Below, piece after piece: positions 40,720-47,111 of a stretch of 47,111 nt of DNA (position 1 is its first letter; each line of letters opens with the position of its first letter). The stretch is taken from NCBI GenBank assembly GCA_902475245.1, contig CABRYP010000016.1, forward strand, positions 1 to 47,111, written 5' to 3'. Under the pieces are notes generated by a model. The model was not told where the DNA came from. It searched no databases and was given only the letters and a program-made list of their open reading frames with translations. The position numbers were made by a program, and so were the translations under genes. Source of the stretch: an uncultured Collinsella sp. (GTDB lineage Bacteria > Actinomycetota > Coriobacteriia > Coriobacteriales > Coriobacteriaceae).

Positions 40720-41238
40720 ATGACGTGTAAGCTTTCTGCCATTGTCGCCGTGTGCGACGATTGGGGCATTGGGTGCGAGGGCGACATGGTGGTGTCCAAT
40801 CGCGCCGACATGCGCCATTTTGTGGTGTGCACCAAAGGTTGCCCGGTCATCATGGGGCGCAAGACGCTGCTGAGTTTTCCCGGCGGGCGTCCGCTCAAGA
40901 ACCGTCGCAATATCGTGCTTACCCGCGACGAGGGCTTTGCTTCCGAGGGCGTCGACGTGGTGCATAGCATCGACGAGGCGCTCGCCGCGGTTGCTGATGA
41001 GCCCGTTGCGTGGGTGATCGGCGGCGGCGAGGTGTATCGGCAGTTTTTGCCGTACTGCGCCGAGGCCGAGGTCACGCATAACCACTGCGTCCATCCCGTG
41101 GACACGTATTTTCCCAATTTGGACGCCGATCCTGCATGGGAAGTTTCGCAGGCTGGCGGGGTTGCCACGATTTCCGCGGGCGAGGGTGACGAAGGCCTCG
41201 ATTATGAGTTCGTGACGTATCGTCGCGTTGATGCTTAA
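40720..41238 (+). CDS. folA: Dihydrofolate reductase
   Basis: Reduces dihydrofolate to tetrahydrofolate with NADPH, restoring the folate used by ThyA. Motifs: LSAIVAVCDDWGIGCEGDMV for the substrate site (with Asp/Trp of the W-G-I-G loop), PVIMGRKTLLSFPGGRPL, and the NADPH-binding VIGGGEVYRQFLPYC. ATG at 40720 has TAGGTGG five bases before it; a GTG at 40711 directly after the thyA stop is the alternative. The two genes are nearly touching and certainly cotranscribed. 172 residues, normal length. Confidence 0.93.
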   Translation: MTCKLSAIVAVCDDWGIGCEGDMVVSNRADMRHFVVCTKGCPVIMGRKTLLSFPGGRPLKNRRNIVLTRDEGFASEGVDVVHSIDEALAAVADEPVAWVIGGGEVYRQFLPYCAEAEVTHNHCVHPVDTYFPNLDADPAWEVSQAGGVATISAGEGDEGLDYEFVTYRRVDA

Positions 41239-41282
41239 ATCTCCTATTTGCCCACGGTATTATCGGGTTGGAATGAGTAAGG

Positions 41283-41306
41283 GGCGGCGCCTGGCGTCGC
41301 CTCGTT
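41283..41306 (+). terminator. Weak terminator-like hairpin after folA
   Basis: GGCGGCG (41283-41289) pairs with CGTCGCC (41295-41301), one G-T pair, followed by tcgttt. It probably ends the thyA-folA unit, though the T run is short. Confidence 0.38.
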
Positions 41307-41347
41307 TGATATAGATGCTGCTGTAAGAAAGGTACGGGCTTGCTGTT

Positions 41348-42262
41348 ATGACTGATGCCGTTGAGGTGCTGCGAATCGAGTCGCTCGAAGACGAGCGGCT
41401 CGACGCCTACATGCGACTGACCGAACGCGAGCTGCGCTGTGTACTGGAGCCGCAAAAGGGCATCTTTATCGCCGAGAGTGCCAAGGTTATTGAGCGCGCG
41501 GTGCGTGCCGGATACCAGCCGGTGAGCTTTCTTTTGGGCGAACGCTGGCTCGATCAGATGATGCCGCTGTTTGAGCGCCTGGTTGTGCGCGAGGGCGCAG
41601 GTCCGGTTCCTGTGTTCGTTGCCTCCATGGAGCTCATGGAGCAATTGACGGGCTTTAACGTGACGCGCGGCGCGCTCGCGGCGTTTCGTCGCCCGCGGCA
41701 GATTCCGGTTGATGAGTTTCTCGACGGCGTCGTCGAGGCGGCGGGGGAGCGTCCGGTGCGTGTGTGCGTGCTCGAGGGCATTGTCGACCATACCAATGTG
41801 GGCGCGATTTTCCGTTCGGCGGCCGCATTGAACGTTGACGGTATTTTGGTCAGCCCTACGTGCTGCGACCCGCTGTACCGTCGCTCGGCCCGCGTGAGCA
41901 TGGGCACGGTGTTTCAGGTGCCGTGGACGCGCATTGGCAGCGAGGCTCGTGTGTGGCCGCACGATGGCCTGGCGGCACTGCACGAAGCCGGTTTTTCCTG
42001 TGCTGCCATGGCATTGACGGACGATTCCGTATCGCTGGACGATCCCGTGCTGCAGGAGATTGACCGCCTGGCAATCTTTATGGGTACCGAGGGTGCCGGC
42101 CTGGGTGCCAAGACTATCGCGGGCTGCGACCGGGCCGTGCGCATTCCGATGGCGCACGGGGTCGATTCGCTTAACGTGGCAGCGGCGAGTGCCGTCGCCT
42201 TTTGGCAGCTGTGCCCGCACGTGAGTAATGAGTACCACTACCAGCCGGGGCTGTATCACTAG
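41348..42262 (+). CDS. TrmH/SpoU-family RNA 2'-O-methyltransferase
   Basis: A SPOUT-class methyltransferase acting on rRNA or tRNA with SAM. The N-terminal part (about 1-125) has the SpoU substrate-binding style (RCVLEPQKGIFIAESAKVIERA). The catalytic part has all three SpoU motifs: HTNVGAIFRSAAALN with the Asn and Arg, FMGTEGAGLGAKTI and IPMAHGVDSLNVAAAS. It ends with HVSNEYHYQPGLYH. 304 residues. The ribosome site is weak (AAGAAAGG some 12 bases upstream of ATG 41348). Its exact target nucleotide cannot be read from the sequence. Not in an obvious operon. Confidence 0.9.
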   Translation: MTDAVEVLRIESLEDERLDAYMRLTERELRCVLEPQKGIFIAESAKVIERAVRAGYQPVSFLLGERWLDQMMPLFERLVVREGAGPVPVFVASMELMEQLTGFNVTRGALAAFRRPRQIPVDEFLDGVVEAAGERPVRVCVLEGIVDHTNVGAIFRSAAALNVDGILVSPTCCDPLYRRSARVSMGTVFQVPWTRIGSEARVWPHDGLAALHEAGFSCAAMALTDDSVSLDDPVLQEIDRLAIFMGTEGAGLGAKTIAGCDRAVRIPMAHGVDSLNVAAASAVAFWQLCPHVSNEYHYQPGLYH

Positions 42263-42387
42263 GCAGATAGTTCGCACCGGGCTCTTATTCGGGGTGTTTC
42301 GGTCGACGCCGGTCGGTGCTAAGCTGGTATTGGCGTTGGCCTTAATTTGCTGTTTTGTCGGTTGACGTGCGCTTTTGGGGAGGGCGT

Positions 42388-43740
42388 GTGGCTAAGAAAT
42401 CTACGGCTATCGATGTAACGCAGGGTGTCATTTGGCAGCAGCTGCTTTCGCTGTGCGTTCCCATCTTTTTTAGTTCGTTTTTTCAGCAGGCCTACACGCT
42501 TATCGGTACCTATATCGTCGGTCAGTTTGGCGGCAAGCTCGCACTGGGCGGCATTCAAGCCACGATGGTGCTCACCGAGCTCTGCATTGGCTTTTGCGTT
42601 GGCGTCGGCGCCGGCTGCGCGGTCATTACCGGTCAGTATTTTGGCCAGCACGATGATGAGCGACTGAGTCGTTCGGTCCATACGGCCATGACGCTCGCGC
42701 TGGTGGGCGGTATCGTTTTCTCGATTCTTGGCATAGTGTTCGTTGAGCCCATGCTGGTACTTATGAACACGCCGCATGAACTGTTGGCCGAGGGCGTGGC
42801 CTATGCTCGTTGCTATTTTGCCGCCATGGTTGCGGCGCTGCTGCTCAATATGGGAACGGCACTGCTGCGCGCCGTGGGCGACACGCGCGGGCCTGCTGTG
42901 ATTATCGCTTCCGGCTGCCTTGTTAATGCGGTGCTGGACGTCATCTTCGTTGCCGTGCTTCATATGGAGGCTCTGGGCTGCGGCATCGCGGTGGCGCTGA
43001 CCATTTGCTCCAACGCCACGATGATTGTGATTCGCATGATGCACGCACCGGGTGCGTGGCGGCTTTCGCTGTCCAAGCTCGGCATTGATCCGGGCATTTG
43101 TAAGAGCATGATCTCGTGTGGTCTGCCGCTTGGCTTTCAGTCTGCTGCGTATTCGATTTCCAACGTTTTGATTCAGGTGTCGGTCAACTCGTTTGGCGCC
43201 GATGTCACCACGGCGTGGGGTCTTTCGGGCCGCTTAGATGGCATTGTCTGGATGGTTACCGAGGCACTCGGCGTGTCGATCACCACGTTCTCGGCGCAGA
43301 ACTTTGGCGCGCGCAACTACGAGCGCATGCGCAAGGGCTACCATACATCGCTCGTGCTGTCCTTTATGCTCATAGGTGGCCTGTCTGCCGTGCTGCTGGT
43401 GTTCTCGGGTCCTCTGTCGCGTCTGTTTGTCGACGATGCTTCGATTGCGGCGTACACCACGACGATTCTTCATTTCATCGCGCCTTTCTACGCGATCTTC
43501 TCGATTATCGAAAACGCGTCGGGCTCTATTCGCGGTGCCGGCGTGAGCTTGCAGCCCATGCTGCTCACGATTTTTGGCACCGTCGTGCTCAGGGTGATCT
43601 GGGTGTTTGCGATTATGCCGTTCGATCCGTCGCTCGAACACCTGCTGCTGGTTTACCCCGTAACCTGGCTCATCACGGCCACGATGTTTACCATCTACCA
43701 CCACAGCGGCAACTGGCTCGGCCGCGCCACCGCCAAATGA
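42388..43740 (+). CDS. MATE-family efflux transporter
   Basis: A 450-residue membrane protein of the multidrug and toxic compound extrusion family, exporting cationic compounds by sodium or proton exchange. The two six-helix halves are visible: FSSFFQQAYTLIGTYIVGQFGG in the first half (with the usual QQ-x-Y-x-x-x-G-x-x-x-V-G pattern), and a matching GLPLGFQSAAYSISNVLIQ and SAQNFGARNYERM in the second. The start is GTG at 42388, close behind GGGGAGGG; the frame opens upstream to a TTG at 42355 that lacks a ribosome site. It is followed by a palindromic repeat and the convergent cobO. The substrate is unknown. Confidence 0.9.
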   Translation: MAKKSTAIDVTQGVIWQQLLSLCVPIFFSSFFQQAYTLIGTYIVGQFGGKLALGGIQATMVLTELCIGFCVGVGAGCAVITGQYFGQHDDERLSRSVHTAMTLALVGGIVFSILGIVFVEPMLVLMNTPHELLAEGVAYARCYFAAMVAALLLNMGTALLRAVGDTRGPAVIIASGCLVNAVLDVIFVAVLHMEALGCGIAVALTICSNATMIVIRMMHAPGAWRLSLSKLGIDPGICKSMISCGLPLGFQSAAYSISNVLIQVSVNSFGADVTTAWGLSGRLDGIVWMVTEALGVSITTFSAQNFGARNYERMRKGYHTSLVLSFMLIGGLSAVLLVFSGPLSRLFVDDASIAAYTTTILHFIAPFYAIFSIIENASGSIRGAGVSLQPMLLTIFGTVVLRVIWVFAIMPFDPSLEHLLLVYPVTWLITATMFTIYHHSGNWLGRATAK

Positions 43741-43821
43741 TCCCTTGGGGACGGAGGAAAACGGATCATTGCTCTCCGTCGTGATGTCGATGATCCGTTT
43801 TCCTCCGTCCCCTTCGGATCA
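43738..43821. repeat. Two-part inverted repeat between convergent genes
   Basis: A perfect 23-base pair of arms (43747-43769 and 43790-43812) encloses a 20-base loop. It is flanked by an outer TGATCC (43738-43743) and GGATCA (43816-43821). The structure starts inside the stop codon of the MATE gene and ends two bases before the stop of cobO. No T run. It plays the same positional role as the repeat at 5710-5782 but has a different sequence (arms with GGACGGAGGAAAACGG). I recall elements of this kind in Collinsella intergenic regions. Confidence 0.85.
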
Positions 43822-43822
43822 A

Positions 43823-44308
43823 TTAGTATTCGATGCCTTGGCGGGCTAGGAGGCCTTCGTCGAAGTAGTGTTTGACGGGGCGCATTTCGGTGACTAGGTC
43901 GGCGAGGTCCGCGAGAGGCAGCAGCCCGCGGCCGGTGAGCACGAGCTCCGTGGTGGCAGGCTTCAGCGCGATCAGCCCCTCCACATCCTCGCGCGTCACG
44001 AATCCGCGGCGCATCGCTTCGCCGAGTTCGTCCAAAATCAGAACGTCGACCTGTGATATCTGCTCGCGTGCGAGCTCCATGATCTGCTCGGCGCAGGCCT
44101 CGGGTGTGTCGCGATCGGCCTGTACAATGCGCAGTCCCAGGCGCGGCGCGGCGTCGTGCTCGGCGCAGTGCAGCTTCTTGGCAAACTGCAGCATGAGTAC
44201 GTCGAGCCCATAACCTTTGGCGCGCATCGCCAATCCCAGCGCAGCCGTGGTTTTGCCCTTGCCGTCGCCCGTATAGATCTGAACCTTGCCGACTTCAAGT
44301 GATGCCAT
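43823..44308 (-). CDS. cobO: Corrinoid adenosyltransferase (CobO/BtuR family)
   Basis: Transfers the adenosyl group of ATP to cobalt of a reduced corrinoid, forming coenzyme B12. The 161-residue protein has the P-loop GDGKGKTT (14-21) near the N-terminus, VLMLQFAKK, VDVLILDELGEAM with the Walker B-like acids, and TELVLTGRGLLPLADLADLVTEMRPVKHYF. AGGA precedes the ATG. No other cobalamin genes are in the window, so it may serve salvage. It is divergent from ftsH and convergent with the MATE gene. Confidence 0.92.
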   Translation of the reverse strand: MASLEVGKVQIYTGDGKGKTTAALGLAMRAKGYGLDVLMLQFAKKLHCAEHDAAPRLGLRIVQADRDTPEACAEQIMELAREQISQVDVLILDELGEAMRRGFVTREDVEGLIALKPATTELVLTGRGLLPLADLADLVTEMRPVKHYFDEGLLARQGIEY

Positions 44309-44400
44309 CTCTGTCCTTTCGTGCCCGGCGTCGGTTTATCGCCGTCCGGGTTGGGTATTCTAGTTAGCATTATCAACCCCAGTAGATGGAGTTCAAGCAG

Positions 44401-46293
44401 ATGGAGATGGATGACAACAAACGTAGACGGAATATGATCCTCTACGTGCTCATCGCCTTCGTCGTCTACCTCGTGCTCTCGACCGTTCTGTTCCCCAACA
44501 TCGGTCACACGCAGCAGATTACGAAGACCGATTACTCGACGTTTGTCAAAGCGCTCGATAAGAAGAGTGTCGACAAGGTCGAGTACAATACCGACGATTA
44601 CACCATTTATTACACCAAGAAGGGCGAGGACGAGAACATCGCCTACAAGACGACCGGTGTGCCGAATGACGCGGGCTTTACCGATCGTGTGCTTGAATCC
44701 GGTGCGTCCCTGGAGTCGGTCGTTCCCGATAAAAACTCGGGTCTGATGACCTACTACCTGCTCACGCTCATCCTTCCCATGGCCATCTTCTTCCTGATCG
44801 GTTGGTGGCTCAACCGCCGTATGAAGAAGGCCATGGGCGATGACGGCCCGTCGATGAACTTTGGCGGCGGTGGCTTTGGCGGCGGTGGACTGGGTAAGTC
44901 CGGCGCTCGCGTTATCGCCTCCAAGGATGTGGGCGTGACCTTTAAGGATGTCGCTGGCCAGGAAGAGGCCAAGGAATCCCTCAAGGAGGTCGTCGACTTT
45001 CTGGAGAAGCCGCAGCGCTACGAGGAAATTGGCGCCAAGCTGCCGCGCGGTGCTCTCCTTGTTGGCCCTCCGGGTACCGGTAAAACCCTGCTCGCCAAGG
45101 CTGTTGCCGGCGAGGCGGGCGTGCCGTTCTTTAGCATTTCGGGTTCTGAGTTCGTCGAGATGTTCGTCGGCCGTGGCGCCGCCAAGGTCCGCGATCTGTT
45201 TAAGCAGGCCAAGGAAAAGGCCCCGTGCATCGTCTTTATCGACGAGATCGATACCATCGGCAAAAAGCGCGATGGCGGCGGCTTTAGCGGCAACGACGAG
45301 CGCGAGCAGACGCTCAACCAGCTGCTGACCGAGATGGACGGCTTCGATAACCACAAGGGTATCGTCGTCCTCGCTGCCACCAATCGTCCCGACAGCCTCG
45401 ATCCCGCCCTGCTGCGCCCCGGTCGTTTTGACCGCCGCATCCCCGTCGAGTTGCCCGATCTGACCGGCCGTAAGAACATCCTCGAGCTTCACGCCAAGAG
45501 TGTGAAGACCGAGCCGCCGATCGATCTGACCGCGATTGCCCGCGCCACGCCCGGTGCCTCGGGCGCCGACCTGGCCAATATCATCAACGAGGGCGCCCTG
45601 CGCGCCGTTCGCGAGGGCCGCAAGCGTGCAACCCAGGACGACTTCGAGGAGTCGGTGGAGGTCGTCATTGCCGGTCAGCAGCGCAAGTCCACGGTGCTGT
45701 CCGACCACGAGAAGCAGGTCGTTTCTTATCACGAGATCGGCCATGCTATTGTTGCCGCCCGCCAGAAGGGCTCTGCGCCGGTCACGAAGATCACCATCGT
45801 GCCGCGCACGAGCGGTGCTCTTGGCTATACCATGCAGGTCGAGGAGGACGAGCGCTTCCTGACGACACGCCAGGAGGTCTTGGACAAGCTTGCCGTCTAC
45901 TGCGGCGGCCGTGCGGCCGAGGAACTCATCTTTGGCGAGATGACGACCGGTGCCGCCAACGATATCGAACAGGCCACCAAGCTCGCCCGCAACATGGTGA
46001 CGCGCTTTGGTATGTCCGACGAGTTTGGCATGATGGCGCTCGGTACCGTGCAGAACGCGTATCTCAATCAGGACACGTCGCTCACCTGCGCCCCCGGTAC
46101 GGCCGAGCGTGTGGACGCGATTGTCGCTAAGCTGATCGAGGACGCGCACGATCGCGCTCTGCAGATCCTCAAGGAGAACAAGTTCAAGCTCCATGAGCTG
46201 GCTCGTTATCTGTACAAGAAGGAGACCATCACGGGCGAGGAGTTTATGAACCTCCTCACGCGTGAGAATCCGCTGATGCCCAAGCAGCAGTAA
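44401..46293 (+). CDS. ftsH: ATP-dependent zinc metalloprotease FtsH
   Basis: Membrane-anchored AAA+ protease that degrades misfolded membrane proteins and some regulators. Two transmembrane helices (about residues 13-33 and 117-137) enclose an extracytoplasmic domain. The AAA module has Walker A GPPGTGKT (222-229), Walker B IVFIDEID and the second region of homology NRPDSLDPALLRPGRFDRR. The protease site is HEIGH (444-448). A Gly-rich linker (NFGGGGFGGGGLGK) precedes the AAA domain. I prefer ATG 44401, nine bases after GGAG, over ATG 44386; 44407 is also possible. It is divergent from cobO and has its own terminator. Confidence 0.95.
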   Translation: MEMDDNKRRRNMILYVLIAFVVYLVLSTVLFPNIGHTQQITKTDYSTFVKALDKKSVDKVEYNTDDYTIYYTKKGEDENIAYKTTGVPNDAGFTDRVLESGASLESVVPDKNSGLMTYYLLTLILPMAIFFLIGWWLNRRMKKAMGDDGPSMNFGGGGFGGGGLGKSGARVIASKDVGVTFKDVAGQEEAKESLKEVVDFLEKPQRYEEIGAKLPRGALLVGPPGTGKTLLAKAVAGEAGVPFFSISGSEFVEMFVGRGAAKVRDLFKQAKEKAPCIVFIDEIDTIGKKRDGGGFSGNDEREQTLNQLLTEMDGFDNHKGIVVLAATNRPDSLDPALLRPGRFDRRIPVELPDLTGRKNILELHAKSVKTEPPIDLTAIARATPGASGADLANIINEGALRAVREGRKRATQDDFEESVEVVIAGQQRKSTVLSDHEKQVVSYHEIGHAIVAARQKGSAPVTKITIVPRTSGALGYTMQVEEDERFLTTRQEVLDKLAVYCGGRAAEELIFGEMTTGAANDIEQATKLARNMVTRFGMSDEFGMMALGTVQNAYLNQDTSLTCAPGTAERVDAIVAKLIEDAHDRALQILKENKFKLHELARYLYKKETITGEEFMNLLTRENPLMPKQQ

Positions 46294-46314
46294 TTCTAGT
46301 TGCGCAGTGTCAAT

Positions 46315-46351
46315 CGCCCCATTTGAGTGTCCATCTCAAATGGGGCGTTTT
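46315..46351 (+). terminator. Strong intrinsic terminator after ftsH
   Basis: A perfect 13-bp stem, 46315-46327 with 46335-46347, with a 7-base loop and then tttt. It is only 19 bases from the start of the DUF523 gene, so that gene depends on read-through or a promoter I cannot see. Confidence 0.86.
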
Positions 46352-46369
46352 GCGTGGGGAGAGTTGAAT

Positions 46370-46861
46370 ATGAAGATCGTGGTAAGTGCCTGCTTGATGG
46401 GCGAGAGCTGCAAGTATAACGGGCTCGATAACTACCATCGCGAGCTGGTCGAAGCGTGCGAATACACGGGGACCGGGGTACTCTTGGTGTGCCCTGAGGT
46501 CTTTGGGGGCCTGCCCACGCCGCGCAAGCCGTCCGAGATTGTGAACGGCGAGGTCCGTACCTGCGAGGGTACCTCAGTCGATCGCGAGTTTCGCCAGGGT
46601 GCTCAGCGCGCGCTTGATATGTGCGAGCAGGCGGGCGGCCCGGAAGAGATAGTCGCGTGCATCCTTCAGGACCGCAGCCCCTCGTGCGGTGCGGGTCACA
46701 TCTACGACGGCACCTTTAGCGGTACGCTCACCGCGGGCAACGGTGTTTTCGTCGACCTGCTCCTGCGCCACGGTTACCGCGTGATTCCGGCTAGCGAGTT
46801 CGATCCCAGCATGTTGGAACATTGTCCACAGCACTCGAACCCAACACTTCCTCACGGGTGA
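46370..46861 (+). CDS. DUF523 family protein
   Basis: A 163-residue protein with the DUF523 pattern: VSACLMGESCKYNG at the N-terminus, CPEVFGGLPTPRKPSEI, and CILQDRSPSCGAGHIYDGTFSG with paired cysteines, suggesting a bound metal or Fe-S cluster. The function of the family is unknown to me. ATG at 46370 follows GGGGAGAG; the longer frame to 46307 runs through the ftsH terminator. The C-terminal 12 or so residues (HCPQHSNPTLPHG) look unlike the family and overlap the presumed recombinase remnant on the other strand, so the original end may have been changed by an insertion. Confidence 0.85.
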   Translation: MKIVVSACLMGESCKYNGLDNYHRELVEACEYTGTGVLLVCPEVFGGLPTPRKPSEIVNGEVRTCEGTSVDREFRQGAQRALDMCEQAGGPEEIVACILQDRSPSCGAGHIYDGTFSGTLTAGNGVFVDLLLRHGYRVIPASEFDPSMLEHCPQHSNPTLPHG

Positions 46862-47030
46862 CCGTTTTGGCATCATCCATGAAGTTGATATTGAGTACGA
46901 CCGGGTCATCAAAGACGTAGACCGAGTTGACAGGCGCCGTAACCAGGCAGTCCCTCCCCGCGGTCCTCGCGCAGGAACGCGTACAAGGCCCTCCCGTCTC
47001 TTGCGCCCCTCCTGCCCCAAACCCTGCTAG
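46840..47030 (-). pseudogene. Possible broken C-terminal fragment of a serine recombinase
   Basis: Read on the minus strand, one frame gives APVNSVYVFDDPVVLNINF and then MDDAKTVTREEVLGSS, which recalls the C-terminal end of large serine recombinases (a V-T-V-Y-x-D-D segment, then K-D-G-T-K-T-I-T-L-E-E-V). The stretch just before it in another frame gives ALYAFLREDRGEGL, like the F-I-R-E-L-E-x-x-E-G-L that normally precedes that segment, so a frameshift seems to lie between. No start or catalytic domain is present. The remainder of 46862-47111 is AT-rich towards the end and otherwise empty. The identification is from memory of family patterns and is tentative. Confidence 0.35.
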
Positions 47031-47111
47031 GAACGAGTGCAGCAAACTGGAATTTTAAATTAGTCTTTGCAAATAACCTTTGAACCTTCACCATCAATTA
47101 CAATTCCCTGA

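Noticed and set aside
44038..46194. 718-codon minus-strand frame running from ftsH into cobO
   Set aside because: The only real minus-strand gene here is cobO in another frame; the rest is an ftsH shadow.
1..47111. CRISPR array, prophage or defence island
   Set aside because: No regularly spaced repeats, cas-like genes, phage structural genes or restriction-type genes were found; nearly all genes are housekeeping or metabolic.

Overview
The window is high-GC, densely coded DNA that reads as the chromosome of a gut actinomycete of the class Coriobacteriia, most likely Collinsella or a close relative. I base this on recalled similarity and gene order (rimP-nusA-infB running on to dnaG-rpoD; coaD, a SepIVA-like coiled coil, DUF177, rpmF; acpP-rnc-smc-ftsY-ffh), a PTS sucrose locus, and GTG/TTG starts with strong GGAGG-type ribosome binding sites. 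No database search was possible, so the genus is an inference. Most of the window is core chromosome. No CRISPR array, prophage or intact insertion sequence is visible.

Layout. 1-170: C-terminal end of an unidentified gene. 389-4601: sucrose locus (LacI-type regulator, EIIBC permease without EIIA, GH32 sucrose-6-phosphate hydrolase) with twin operators before the permease. 4698-6168: a degenerate cystathionine-gamma-synthase-like protein and a convergent ModE-type winged-helix gene, separated by a 22-bp-arm inverted repeat. 6362-7873: an IMP dehydrogenase whose length and active-site numbering match the Tritrichomonas foetus enzyme. 7874-8243: a 370-bp gap made almost entirely of hairpins, ending in a 119-nt inverted repeat in the probable leader of leuS. 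8244-11497: leuS and a convergent lipoprotein gene.

11867-23390 is one long information-processing block: rimP, nusA (with an unusual Cys/His tail and no ylxR after it), infB, rbfA, a DHH nanoRNase, truB, ribF, dnaG and rpoD. It has its own promoter and an intrinsic terminator in its leader. Two identical tRNA-Asn genes follow, then asp23-like, fakA-like, recG, rsmD, coaD, sepIVA-like, DUF177, rpmF, plsX, acpP, rnc, smc, ftsY and ffh up to 38811. These link translation, lipid precursor supply, chromosome condensation and the SRP targeting pathway.

38932-46861 is more mixed: a three-part UPF0251-NifX-His-rich metal-associated regulator with palindromic sites around its own promoter, the thyA-folA pair, a TrmH-type methyltransferase, a MATE exporter, a convergent corrinoid adenosyltransferase (with another long inverted repeat between the two), ftsH and a DUF523 gene. 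The last 250 bases, richer in A+T at the very end, seem to hold a broken C-terminal piece of a serine recombinase on the minus strand, pointing to an old mobile-element boundary.

The best candidates for something undescribed are the palindromic intergenic elements (5710-5782, 7875-7976, 8102-8220, 43738-43821), the Cys/His-tailed NusA, the PLP pseudoenzyme, and the UPF0251-NifX fusion with its paired operators.
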